The notes under the pieces were generated by a model, which ran no database searches, was not told the origin of the DNA, and saw only the letters and a program-made list of their open reading frames with translations. A stretch of 64,000 nucleotides of DNA, from contig NC_056767.1 of the NCBI RefSeq assembly GCF_018687715.1, forward strand, positions 6,945,001 through 7,009,000, written 5' to 3'. The stretch's first letter is position 1. Every line of letters starts with the position of its first letter. The translations under genes were made by a program, and so were the position numbers. The stretch is from Carya illinoinensis (Eukaryota; Streptophyta; Magnoliopsida; Fagales; Juglandaceae). This document shows positions 10,803 through 25,089 of the stretch, piece after piece.

Positions 10803-12900
10803 CGAAATGAGAGGTGAACATTCACTTTCGGGATATTTGTTCTCGTATTGGAAAGAGGGCTTACCGTGAAACTGTGTCGCCCATTCGAATGAGTCAAAGA
10901 CACCGATGCATATTGCCTGCTTCACCATTCCATATTGTTCTCATGACACCACTGGCCCAAGAGCCAGCGTAAAATTTTCTATATTTGGCGATTGTATTCC
11001 AATCAGCCATGTCCTTGTAGAGGCGGCAGACGTACGATTGGAAAAAATATAACTAGTTTCGAACTTTCCATTTATTAACAAACGATTACCTTGCAATATT
11101 TATTAAAAATTCAGCCTATTGGCATTACAGATTGTAGATGATCATATCAGATATTTTGTTTTTGTTTTTATTTTTTTTTATTGTCTAGTACAGATCAATA
11201 TAAAACTAGAGAGCAATGTTCTTACAGTCACATTTTTTGACATCCTCCTCAGGGATACGCAGAGCTGGAATGGGTGGTCCAAAACCAGTGAGTTTCAATC
11301 ATAACATATTAATGACTAGGTGCTTAGGATGCTAAGAGCTTAGGCCATGAGTGGATTCTCAACTATCATTAGATTCAATCCTCGCAACCCTGTTTATGCT
11401 CAACAAGTCTTGTTCAGAGTATGTTCCTCCCTGCCATGATACCTTTTCTCCTCATTGTGAGTTGTCTGAATCCGTTATAGGAAGGGAAGTTGAGCAAAAA
11501 AGCATAGTATCAACGAGTAAAGCAGAAAGTTTACATGCCACTCATGAAAAAGGGTATTCCAAAAATAGATACTCTCCGCCGGCCTATTTCAACAAAGGAA
11601 TCACATAGTAGGTTGGAAAGTCAATATTGGGAGCTAAGAACAAGGACAGCTTAAGTCGGTAACATGATGTACCAAGCAATTTTCCAGAAAAATATATAAC
11701 ATTAGTCTATTTTGGAGTTTTGATTTCCATGGTATTTGCCAATCTAGTTTCAAAATGTGGAAACATCCATGCTATCATTGTTGTCACTTAGCCAATGGGG
11801 CTTCGGGCCTAATGACACTACTCCTGTCACCTGATCCTTAGGTGCCATGGGTAATTAGTTGATAATATTTACTACGGCTCTAGTATTCTCTTGAATAAAT
11901 TGTCTAGTGAAAAAAATCCAGTTCCATTTTTGTGCCAAATCGCCAATGGAATAAATTTCAAATGTTAATGAAATTACCATTTCGTACATGGAAGTGGGAA
12001 CCCTTTTTATCCAACTCCTTAGTTTTTTTAGTAATCCATTTCGTTATCAAAGAATTAGACGTTTTGGGTTGAGCTTTGGGTAATGGCTGTCTCCTAAAAT
12101 ATTTTGCCTTGAATTCCTTTGACGTGCTGTGTATTTCCATTGGTTAGAACATTCAATTTCCACCCTAGCTTTGGCTGGTTAGCCGCTAAAACGTGGGGGT
12201 GTAGATGCATCCCAAGAACCAAAGGGGAATTAATTGTAAGCTTTTTCAAAATGAAATCCACACAATAAATTATTTTCAAGAAATAAGAGATATCTAAGTG
12301 ATACAAGTAAAGAGTTATGTTCCTTGATAAGAAGAAACAATGTGAATGGTGATTAGACTGGTGATAAAATAAAATCCTAGATCTCGAACAATGATTCGAT
12401 TGATGAGATTTGGTATGATATTATGAGATTGATGAAATTGATACTCAAAATATTACTTCTTAGAACGTATTGATTTGATTCTATAAACGGGTTTACCATC
12501 CCATAGCATGTTGCATCCAGAAGCATAATCTCCTATTTCTTCTAAAGAATCTTTTAATTGTTCTAGAGCAATTAGAAAGAGATTCTTTAACTATAAATAA
12601 CTCATTCAGATGTAGGATACCTTTTTATCCAATTGATATAGGCAGTAATCAATATGAAATAAGACATTGTGTAGGATGAAAACAAATATTTGTGCTTCTG
12701 ATGGGAGTTTGAAATTATAGCCTGTTACCTTTTAATTTGTCACCATCTCCCTTTTGTAATGAAAAGAAGCATTATAGGATAGTGTCAATGTTTCTCTTTA
12801 GAGTTTTGCTACGAATCCGCAACTGTAGTAATTGCACACAGCGTACACCCTACGTGTCTTCTTCTTCTTCTTTTTCTTTTTTTTAATCAAAACATGCATT
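10803..12900. other. Intergenic, one exon-like island
   Basis: No complete gene is seen. A short island at about 11253-11288 is preceded by a pyrimidine tract and CAG and followed by GTGAGT-like sequence, so it could be an orphan exon. The open frame 11351-11608 (+, 85 codons) has no recognised domain. The minus-strand segment 11960-12310 shares a few words with 7180-7230 (GTGGATTTCAT) and may be decayed LTR. Confidence 0.3.
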
Positions 12901-15763
<2,863 letters not shown>

Positions 15764-16440
15764 TTTTTTTTTTCTTTTTTTTTTTAAATTTTTATTTAAA
15801 AGCTAGTAGCCACATGTCTAATAGTGGCCCCGTTCCAATTTTATTAAAGAAACACTCACTTGTAGCAAATGAATACCGTGGAACAAGAAAAGCATATGGG
15901 AGATTACATAAAAACAGAAAAACACTCCCAAACACAAACCACCCTAAAAAACCAAAGCAGAAATAACTCTAAACAAGCCTAGAGAACCAACCTCTAAACT
16001 TGCATAGAAAAACCTTTAAACATGCCTAGCAAAAGAACCAAGAAACCAAACTAAGTACAAATGCAAGCTAAACCCAATTTGTCAAGTCTAACAAGGCCTC
16101 TAATATCACGAGGAAGACTCTGAATATCTGAGTAAACCATTTCCACACGCTGTGAGCCCTCCTTTGTTAAGGAGTTCGCCACAGAGTTCCCTTCCCAGAA
16201 GCAATGCTTACACTCCACCTCCATCTCCTCAAGATGGTTAATAACTTGGTCTCAAAAATTTCACAAATACCAAAGGGAGCATGTTTTGGAAATAACCCAG
16301 GAAACAACCACTTGAGAATTACAATCAATATCTACCTCCCTCCAACCGACCATTCTGCAAAAACGAAGCCCTTCAAGCAAGGCACAGAGTTCAGCCCTCG
16401 GTATTGGTACAAGCCCTCACTCTCTTTTTATCTCGTAAAG
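15764..16440 (-). mobile_element. LINE 3' fragment with RNase H-like domain
   Basis: On the minus strand, codons from about 16420 to 16065 give fragments such as NHLEEMEVECKHCFWEGNS, VANSLTKEGS and LPRDIRGLVRLDKLG. This matches the C-terminal RNase H-like domain (RVT_3) of plant LINE reverse transcriptases. A T-rich run on the plus strand at 15764-15785 is the copied poly(A) tail, so the 3' end is intact and the 5' part is missing, as usual for LINE insertions. It is a different copy from the longer LINE at 31.6-38.6 kb. Confidence 0.75.
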
Positions 16441-16860
16441 CAATGTTTCTTCAAATTATTCTAGAAGAGATTAATTTCTAGATTTGCCTAAATACTAATC
16501 ACAAGATAATAATCTAGACCTAGGCAACGCTATTTTACTCATAAAGCCTGCAGATGTCACTTTGGAGATCGTGAAAGGTAATCACGAGCACTACTCATGA
16601 AGCTATACTTTATTTCGGGAACTTCTTTTATTCTTATGGAATTGTATTATTGAAAGAATTGATATGGAAGTTTGGGTGCTGGAAATTTCTAAGAAGGAAG
16701 TTATATGTCTGTTTTGAATTATTTATCAACTATATTGGAATATGTGGAAATTTTAGAAGTTTTAGTGGCGATATGGATAAAATTATAGATGACAGGTAGT
16801 AATTCTTCAACCCTCCCAGATACTGGGCGTTATAGTAAGGAAATAAAAGAAGATCAATTG
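16441..16860. other. AT-rich spacer
   Basis: No gene, RNA or repeat structure was recognised between the LINE fragment and the upstream region of the DUF247 gene. Confidence 0.3.
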
Positions 16861-17848
16861 ACCAAAATTTAGACATCAACACTAATATCCATACTAATAC
16901 ACAACTATGCGCGCACTTATATTCAGCAAGGGAGGTTTGTGATGTTTTTTTAATATCTTCTGCTCTATGTTTATCTTCATGTCCTTCGTGACTTTATCCA
17001 TTAAGAATATGTTGATTTGGTAGTATTGGCTTCATTAGACAAGAATGCTTATGGTTGTTAATAAATAAGACTATACAAATTTTAAACGTGTTAACTGCAT
17101 TCTTCTGAGTATAATCATTAACTTAAGTATATACAAATTTTATAAAAATATTAGCAAAAAGTCATTATTTGTTTATCAAATTAAATTTATATACAAGGTT
17201 ATAAAATAAAGCTATTTTATTTTATCAAAATGAAGTAGCTCATGAATAAACGCAAACTGATCATGACACGAATAGTGAATAAACCGTCGGTGAATATAAA
17301 ATCTAACTCGATGAAATGTTTAACTTGTACTAGAACAAAAATCAAACCTATAAGACTTGACCACACATTCCTCTTTAAAATTTGACTCATTTACACCCTT
17401 AATTAATTTACTATGGATCTTATACGAGACAGCGACTGGGAAGAGGAAAGGGACGTAACATGTCATCTTTAATTCCCAGGGACCCATTCATTGTCCAGTG
17501 AATGATTAGTGGGTATCTTTCAGTTTTGGTGAATAAAAGCAAAATTATAATTTCTTCAGCAGATGAAGGTCTCAAACGATTTACAGTCTCTAACCTCTAT
17601 CCCCATGCACGCAAAGATATACGTAAAAACAATAAGAATTGCATATTAGAACTTAGAATCTGATACAAAATCCAAATTAATTGCTATCAAAACTCAAATT
17701 TAATAATTAAGGTTGTAGTCATTTTAAACGAAAGGTTAGGAGTTAACATAATCCACCCAGTACAGATCGCCGCACCTCACTGAAGTGATCAAGAGTCTCC
17801 ACACCGCAGTAAACATCGACATCCAGAGTTTCAAAAGCGCCAACATCC
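16860..17848 (+). promoter_or_regulatory. Upstream region of the DUF247 gene, repeat unit (U2)
   Basis: This flank is conserved in several places. 17120-17285 resembles 41950-42160. 17400-17560 resembles 42180-42300 and 22640-22790. 17560-17740 resembles 21500-21660, 30720-30850 and 8490-8610. The last 95 bases (AATCCACCCAGTACAGATCG onward) match the segment before the DUF247 pseudogene at 43515-43618. The promoter and leader were therefore duplicated with the gene. No clear TATA box was identified. Confidence 0.55.
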
Positions 17849-19255
17849 ATGGAAATTACAACTTCTGAGAAAGGCGAATCCAGCCGCGCCAATTACCCGG
17901 AGCCGATACGTGAGTTCACCGAGGAGGAACGGAACAACATAAAGAAGCAGGTAACGATTTATGCGGGGGAAGCCGGAAAGCTAAAAGAAGAAGCCCAACG
18001 TGGAAGCACTAGCTGCATCTACAGAGTCCTCCCGCAGCTCAAGGAAAGCAATGGTGACTCGTTATACGAACCCAACAAGGTCTCCATCGGGCCCTACTAC
18101 TACAAACTTCGTAATGAAAAGTTCAAGATGGCCGAAGATTGCAAGAAGAAGTGCTTCGGCTCCTTGCTGGTCAAGACGACAGATCAAGACATGCAAATCA
18201 ATACCTATATGAGCTGCTTGCAAAGAATAAGCAAACTTGAAGAGAAGATCAGAAAGTGTTATTCTGAAGAGTTAGAAGTCGCCGGTATTGAATTTCTCCA
18301 AATGATGGTAGTTGATGCTTGTTTTATAATTGAAATCATTGAAATATTTAGATTCATGAATATAGATGTTAAATACAGAGAATCTCATCTTGGAGCCTTG
18401 GCGTGGATGGTACCGTATTTCTACAGGGACTTTCTCCTGCTTGAGAATCAGATCCCTTTTTTCGTTCTGGAAGAGATATATGCGCTTATCCATAATATTC
18501 CTGTCGAGGAAAGTACAATCCCGCTGCGGCTTGATGCTTTGCGCTTCTTTAAGAACGGAATGAAAGGATACTTTTTCATTAGAAGGGAGATCCGTGCAAT
18601 GGATGGGGTCCCGGTCTCGCATTTGCTGGACTTAGTTCGGAGGAGTTTAATACCATTCAATATCGGACCGCGAAGAGTAGGCTTTGTCCGGTCTCCATTC
18701 ATTCACTGCATCTCGAAGCTGCAGCTGGCGGGGATTAAGGTCAGTCCGGTCAGGGCGGACAGCTTCCGAGAAGTGAAATTCAAGAAAGGTGTGCTTGAGA
18801 TGCCAAACATAGCCGTCGACGACTTGACGAGATGTCTGTTGCTGAACTGTGTGGCATTCGAGCAGTGCCAACAGAGAAGCGGCGGGTCCTTTTCAGTTTA
18901 CGCTACCTTTTTGCACGGCCTTGTGAACACCAAGGAGGACATCGAGTACCTTAGCGAGCGCAAAGTCATTGACAATTACCTTACTGACGACTCCGAGCTT
19001 GCGGGCTTCATTAACCGTGCGGGTAAGGATTTGGTACTCGATTATTACGACGGCGTGTATGTGATGGGGGAATTGTTCATGGATGTGGACAGGCATTATC
19101 GGAATAGGTGGAAGTGGAAGTGGGCGAGCTTTGAGCGGGAGTATATTGACAAGCCGTGGTTGCTTCTGTCGGCAGTGGGTGGCATTTTGCTAGTAGTGGC
19201 TACGTCAGTCCAGGCCGTAATGGCCATCTTAAATTTCAAGTATAAAAATTGCTAG
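17849..19255 (+). CDS. DUF247 family protein with C-terminal membrane anchor
   Basis: A single open frame of 468 codons, intronless as usual for this plant-specific family (typically about 400-550 residues). The N-terminal 50 residues are charged and variable. The DUF247 domain follows: CIYRVLPQLK (57-66), EPNKVSIGPYYY (74-85), MVVDACFIIEI (153-163), and the hallmark LGALAWMVP (181-189) and LLENQIPFFVL (197-207). A hydrophobic helix at about 437-461 predicts a C-terminal transmembrane anchor with a short tail. The ATG at 17849 is chosen because the paralogous copy has an ATG at the equivalent place and the leaders align. Biochemical function is unknown. In grasses DUF247 members act in self-incompatibility at the S and Z loci, which cannot be assumed here. 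No frameshift or stop is seen; this is the only intact host gene in the window. Confidence 0.93.
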   Translation: MEITTSEKGESSRANYPEPIREFTEEERNNIKKQVTIYAGEAGKLKEEAQRGSTSCIYRVLPQLKESNGDSLYEPNKVSIGPYYYKLRNEKFKMAEDCKKKCFGSLLVKTTDQDMQINTYMSCLQRISKLEEKIRKCYSEELEVAGIEFLQMMVVDACFIIEIIEIFRFMNIDVKYRESHLGALAWMVPYFYRDFLLLENQIPFFVLEEIYALIHNIPVEESTIPLRLDALRFFKNGMKGYFFIRREIRAMDGVPVSHLLDLVRRSLIPFNIGPRRVGFVRSPFIHCISKLQLAGIKVSPVRADSFREVKFKKGVLEMPNIAVDDLTRCLLLNCVAFEQCQQRSGGSFSVYATFLHGLVNTKEDIEYLSERKVIDNYLTDDSELAGFINRAGKDLVLDYYDGVYVMGELFMDVDRHYRNRWKWKWASFEREYIDKPWLLLSAVGGILLVVATSVQAVMAILNFKYKNC

Positions 19256-20640
19256 CCTAGCTACCAATTAGGTAATTAATTGGGTTATAATTATTTAATT
19301 CTCTCGATTATTATGATCACTCGATATCATGGTTTTAATCAGAAAGTTTGATCAGTCGCTACTTTTAGCGATATGATGATATCAGTGGATTTTCGTTTGA
19401 TGGGGTGTTTAGAATGTATTATCTTTTCTATGAAATTATTACTTAGTTTTTCTTTTCGACTTTTCAAATTGTCCAAACAATCTATATATCATTATATATA
19501 GTGAAGGTAAAAAATTACTCTAGAATTAATATTGTTTCTTTTAGCATAGTTTCTTAAAGAAAAAAAAAATAGATTGTACGTAGGATAAACGTATTTGATT
19601 TTTTTAGCAATTCTTTAACTATAGGAGCTTGGTCCGATATTTTATTTTTCTAACTTATTTATGAGATTCAGGATTTTGTCTAGTTTGTGTCTAACTTAGT
19701 TTTTGTTTAAATATTTGAGTGACAAATTAAATCAAACATGATTCTAAGAAATTTTGTGGACATGATAAATTCAAGGAAATCATCCCCTATTTGTCTGTTT
19801 CTTTTTATTCTAATCTCCTCTCATTGTTTTATTTTATTTATTTTTTCTTTGAATTTCATTAAATATCCCGTAATGTCGATTGAGAAAACGCAGCCAATAT
19901 CTCAAACACTCTTTTTCAATATTCACATAGGGGCAGAAAATAATCCATTGTTTGTTTGTCTTTTCTCAAATCTAATTAATTATTCGAGGGCATACGGTGT
20001 GAGTGGAGACCAACTCATCAACATTATGTTATTCATTGAGAGAGAGTTTGATCCGCATGTATGAGAGTGTTAAGATATAAAATAAATAAGATATAAAATA
20101 AATAAAAAAAATCTACATCTTTCCATCAACTTAATCTTTTGAGACAAGCGGTGATTACACACTTTTTAACCCGACATAAGTATTATTTTGTTTCTATGAT
20201 TTGGTTTGCTGGAATTATCTTATTTCCTTGTTTTTCCCTCTTTAGAAAATGAAAAGACATCATCTTTTATCTATTAGTTGGTATAGACTCTGGTCATTGA
20301 TCATTTATTAATTGGTGATGAGATTTGGATTATGTTTCTTGATTGAATCTCCGCATATCAAACATTTCATTAAGGGAAGATCCATCAATAGTGTTAAAGC
20401 ATTGCTGATAATTTCAGAAAAAGGATCATTGCTTGGAGATGATAGTTGTTCAGGTAAAATGTTTTCAATTCTATTATCTTGATGTAGAGTAGCCAGCCAG
20501 AAGTTACAATTATCCTACTCATATATAGTTGCTTTTTCAAAAGGACTATCCTAATGAGATGGCCTACCACCAAAAGAAAGGGAAACCTTGTGGACATTTC
20601 CTTTGAAAATGAGAGATGACAATCCAGGTTTTCACCTGTT
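19256..20640. other. AT-rich 3' flank of the DUF247 gene
   Basis: No second gene is recognised. The plus-strand frame 19738-20064 (108 codons, Phe/Ile/Ser-rich) has no family resemblance and is likely chance. A small direct repeat (AGATATAAAATAAAT twice, 20073-20104) is present. Polyadenylation signals cannot be fixed by eye in such AT-rich sequence. Confidence 0.4.
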
Positions 20641-22800
20641 TTGCTTTCGTTGAAATATATCTGTCATTCATACACTCTAGGAATAATTAAATGACAATTT
20701 AGGAATAATTAATAATTATTATTAGATAGGATAATTTCAAGTATTTGTTACGATTTTATATTATATATTATCCGAATTACAAGGGAGAATATTAATATTA
20801 TGAGCCTTTTAAATGAATTTGTAGCATTAATTTTATCTGAATATCCTTTATAAGGCAACCCATGTTCATAGCAAATGATTGGACAGTTAATTGAATTTGC
20901 TAGCGAACTCTTTTTGTTAATTGGAAGCTGAAAGCTGATTTCTGCAAGCGTCCTACAAAGAATATCTAGAATTCTCGAAAACGTATTCTAGATAGTCATG
21001 ATAATGTCCTATGCATTAATCTTAATTAACTTAATAATTTGGGAAGATTATTACAATTTATTAATGTCTAAAATTAAATATATGTGAAATCACAGCCACT
21101 CGTCCTAAAAGATTAAGAGTAATTGGTAGATTTTATTATTTATATTATATTCGTGATGTTGAATATTTAATTACATGCATGGATAAAGTATAGAGTCGTT
21201 GTTCGAATTTAATATCTTAATTAACCACTTGTTTTAAAAAATTTAAACTGATAGAAAGAAATAGATTTTATTATTAATTTGTATTGTATTTTTAGTAATA
21301 TCAAATTGCCAAAATCTCCCTCTAATTGGAAGTGAAAACATTATCCCCAATACTCCCGAGCCTCATTACACATGAACTGTATATCCGATTCTGTATAGGC
21401 TAGTTGTGAAAACCTGATCTTGTTTTCAATACTCCCTCAATACTCCTCTTGTTATGCGTGAAATATAATTGTGAAATATAAGTGTGAAATATGCATAGGT
21501 TTAATTTATACGATTTATAGTCTCTAATCTCTATCCCCATGCACGGAAAGATATATGTAAAAACAATAAGAACTGCATATTAGTAGTTATAATCTTATAG
21601 AAAATCCAAATTAATTGCTTTCAAATTGTTAAATTATCGCTCTTCTCAAAATTTAATAGCAACGTCTATATCTAGGGGTGACAACTCGTGTCGTGTCATT
21701 TAAATTTGTGTCAAATAATTTGAATTTCTATCATGAAATAGCCAATTCTAACTAGACTCAAATATCAAAATGAATCATTCGAGTACGTGTTATTTGGATT
21801 TGTTTTTGGTTAACCTATTTTTTCAATCTTCATGCTCTAACATACATTTTCTTATAATCAATCTATTTATAAGTTATTAAGTTAATATATGGAAAAAAGA
21901 TCTACTTTCTACATTAGCACTTGTTGATTAATAAACAATCGAAGTAAAATCATTAGTCCACAAAAAGGTTTACAACAAAACTATATCACAAATTAGTCGT
22001 GATATGATGTAATATGTTAGTTTATAATTATTTTTATTATAAAGCAAGTATGATTACCTTATGAAGAACTTTTTTGTGAATCTCTTTGTGCAGTATTTCG
22101 CGTAATTGAAATTGACAACAAAACACAAATATTTTATTTGAAAGTTTATAGCATCAAATTGCTTTATATATTTTTCTTTGACTTATCAAATGCGACCATA
22201 GATCTTTTATCATTTCTCACCTGAGAAATGAGAAATGATATTTTATGTTCATCTTTTTCATTGTTTCATCTTATTATATATGAGCAGTTATGCAAGAAAG
22301 TGAAAACAAAAAACAATCACTTTCAATAAACTTCACAAACTTTAATTATGAAAGAAATAACAAAGAAAAGGAAATAATATATAAGAATCTTCCCACCGTA
22401 ATTCTAACTTAATGTTTGAAGAAATTAAATTCATACTTTTTTTCTTAATTCATCTTCAAGATTCATATTTTGCATTTCATTTTATTTTTTATTTCTCATA
22501 ATCAATATATTTTTTTACAATAAAATTTTACAAATACTTTAATAATTTTTTATCGCTGTAAAATATGATCATGAACTTATCATTTATACAACTTGACACT
22601 TGAAATCATATTTGAGATTGAGTCAGTTAAATTAACCGAGATAGCTGGGGAGAGGAAATTATCACTTTTCCCATACCCATTCATTGTCTAGGGAGTAGCT
22701 AGTAGCTAGTTAGATTTGTTGCCTTGAAAAGTAAAAGAAGCTAGACATGGAGACTTTTTGGTGAATAGAAGCAAAATTATAATATCTTCACCAGAAGGTC
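20641..22800. repeat. Copy of the DUF247-upstream repeat unit (U3)
   Basis: The block 21480-22010 aligns with 30710-31490 (shared CTCTATCCCCATGCA, AACAATAAGAACTGC, TATATGGAAAAAAGATCT, ACATTAGCA). The block 21300-21480 aligns with 8350-8450. 22620-22800 aligns with 17400-17580, just upstream of the DUF247 gene. No DUF247 coding sequence follows this copy within the next kilobase, so only flank sequence was duplicated or the gene was lost. Confidence 0.6.
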
Positions 22801-22872
22801 TCAAACAATACTATCATTTGTTGACGGATAAAATATGCCCAAATAACTGTGTCCAGCTTATTAATGGTCCCT

Positions 22873-23005
22873 ACTAAAAAAATAAATAAGAAAAATAGAA
22901 AAGAAAAGATGAGACAAAAAGAGAATAAGAAAAAAGAGAGTATTAGAGAGAAAAGAAGGAAGAGACAAAAAAGAAAAAAAGAAAAAAAAAATGAAAAAAA
23001 GCAAG
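22873..23005 (+). repeat. Polypurine tract, about 130 bp
   Basis: The plus strand is almost purely A and G (AAAAGAAAAGATGAGACAAA style) across this interval. Phe/Leu/Ser-rich frames on the minus strand are by-products. Such tracts can form triplex or slippage-prone DNA. Confidence 0.85.
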
Positions 23006-23379
23006 TCAATCACACCAACAAGGAGTGAAATAAAGTTGCTGTCCCTCACCACTCCCAATATAGGGAATAAAAGTGATAAGTTCGGACGAAAAAGGAGTTC
23101 TCTGATTCAACCTCGACTTATTATTCTTCTTCAATTTCTTCAACCTCATGACTAGAGCTTCCCAAATATCCGTAGATGTAGATATTTTGCCGAATCACAT
23201 AAATCTGTGTCTCATTCTCTATTTATTTTTCTATTTTTGTTTTCCATCTATAGTCAGCTTGGATATACATACTCACACCATACAGCAGCACTAGACCATT
23301 GTCGGCAGCTTCGAGCTATACTGATTGAAGCACGAGTCATCGTAATGGGTCAGGAATGACTTTTTCTCATCTGCGCTTT

Positions 23380-23860
23380 TGTCTGATTCTTTTTTAATAT
23401 TAATGATATGTGTCATTCATACAATTTAGGAATAATATAATAATTATTAGTTAGGATAATTTCAAATTATATGTTACCATTTTATATTATATATTTTTTG
23501 AGTAAGAGAGTATATTAATATAATGAGTGATCTCTTAAATAAATTTGTAGTATTTTGCTAGTAAACTCTGTTAATTAATTGGGAGGTCAAAGATTTATTG
23601 AAACATCCTACAAAACAATCTAGAGTTTCTCGAATTATTCTGATTTATCCGTTTACCTGTTCGACTAATTAGGCAAGTGAGACCGAATAATATTATGAAT
23701 CGAGATAGGTCATATATATATATATATGCAGTAAGCTTAACTTGATAATTTGAGAATATTATTAATATAATTTATTAATGGGTAAAATTAAATATCAAAT
23801 GGCTAAAATCTCACACAGGAAGTAAGAAATATTATTAATATTTGATGATGACCTGGTGCA
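23380..23860. repeat. Copy of the DUF247-upstream repeat unit (U4)
   Basis: 23600-23850 aligns with 8120-8380 (TCTCGAATTATT, GACTAATTAGGCA, AATTTATTAATG, AAATTAAATATCAA). 23400-23560 aligns with 20660-20820 (CATACAATTTAGGAATAAT, ATTTGTAG). The copy is fragmentary. Confidence 0.55.
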
Positions 23861-24252
23861 TGAGTATCTTTAAAAATTATATAATTTCGTTGGCTTTTCG
23901 ACATTTTTTCCTTATAGGACAGTACATTGATGTGCTCTTGTCCCTATTCCATACTTTTTCATATAATAATTGAAGAGAAAAGCATGACTATCCATACACA
24001 CCAGAATGTCTTCGAGATCCAAATTTTATGTATATTAAGGACATGATCGATTATCTTTTGAAAGTGGTTGTTTTTCTTATCCAATGTTATCACACGGACA
24101 TCGTTAATTTACAAAGAAGGTAGAAGACCAGCTGATCAATTTAATATGGGTACAACGTACAATATCATATTTATTATCCAAGACTTTTATCTTTGATCTC
24201 TTGTTATTATAATATTTTTTTTAGGACAATGTTTTTTACAGTAATACAGGGC

Positions 24253-24280
24253 AAACGTGCCTCGCACGTAGTCCCACTAG
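24253..24280 (+). mobile_element. Helitron-type 3' terminus
   Basis: A perfect 6-bp hairpin, ACGTGC-CTC-GCACGT (24255-24269), is followed 7 bases later by CTAG (24277-24280) and then a host T. This is the arrangement expected of a Helitron 3' end (hairpin about 10 bases before CTRR, insertion between A and T). The 5' terminus (TC start) was not located, so the element's extent is unknown. It could include part of the repeat unit to the left. Confidence 0.55.
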
Positions 24281-24544
24281 TGCTAGTGTATATATATGTG
24301 TACATGTGTGTGTGTACACACTACAAGAAATTTGGCCTATTGTAGCGATTTTTATATTGTTGCAAAAAAAATCGTTGCAAAAGGTCTTCTATTACAACGT
24401 TTTTTAAATCGTTGCAATTTTTTTCTTCAAAACTAAAAATGATTGATGGTATTTATATTTACAATGAAAAATTTAATATTTGTAGCGATTTTAATCGCTG
24501 TATTTATAAAAATATATTTGCAGCGCCTAATAATAGTCGAAATT

Positions 24545-25000
24545 GAGTTGAGCGCCCAATTTCATTTTTTTCCCCCCCGATTTCTTCTTTCTTTTCCCTC
24601 CAGTACCCTCGCCCACCCCCCCTCTCTTCCCCCCTCTCGATCCCCAGCACTTTCTCCATCGATCCACGCCGCCGCGCACAGCCCGTCGCCAGCGACCCCA
24701 CCAAGTCACTGCCACCTCACCTCGACGTCTGCCCCCTCCTTCTCCCCCAAACCCCATGCCGAAAATTTCCTTTTCTCCAAATCTGGCCTCACCTCTCTCT
24801 CGGATTTCTCCTTATCGCCATCGCTAGGGGCGCGTTTCTCCACCACTCACACGTCGATGCCATCGTCATCGCCAGTCCTCTATCGGAGCCCCCTTCTCCT
24901 CTGTGCCTAGCCCAACCGCCCGAGGCCCTCCATCTCTCCCTTGCTCTGTTCGCAACCCACGGCCCCCACGTGGTTTACTTCTCTGCCAGCCCCTTGTGAG
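24545..25000 (+). other. GC-rich leader-like island inside the CACTA element
   Basis: A C-rich stretch of about 450 bp stands out from the AT-rich surroundings. It resembles the 5' leader and first exon of a plant gene and ends in CTTGTGAGTTTGG (about 24990-25002), a possible splice donor. The open frame 24443-24910 is Pro/Ser-rich without a domain. It may be a captured gene start. Confidence 0.35.
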
Positions 25001-25044
25001 TTTGGGTTCTTCTTTTCTTCTGTTTTTCTTCATGTTTTGCTAGA

Positions 25045-25046
<2 letters not shown>

Positions 25047-25085
<39 letters not shown>
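25047..25085. repeat. (AT)n microsatellite
   Basis: Alternating AT with one interruption, inside the CACTA element. Confidence 0.9.

Positions 25086-25089
<4 letters not shown>

Noticed and set aside
19738..20064. 108-codon plus-strand frame downstream of DUF247
   Set aside because: AT-rich, Phe/Ile-biased, no domain, and no conserved flank; likely chance.
22788..23058. Phe/Leu-rich minus-strand frames resembling membrane proteins
   Set aside because: Produced by the polypurine tract at 22873-23005.
24443..24910. 155-codon Pro/Ser-rich frame in the CACTA element
   Set aside because: Low complexity and spanning the junction from subterminal repeats into a C-rich leader-like island; no recognised domain.
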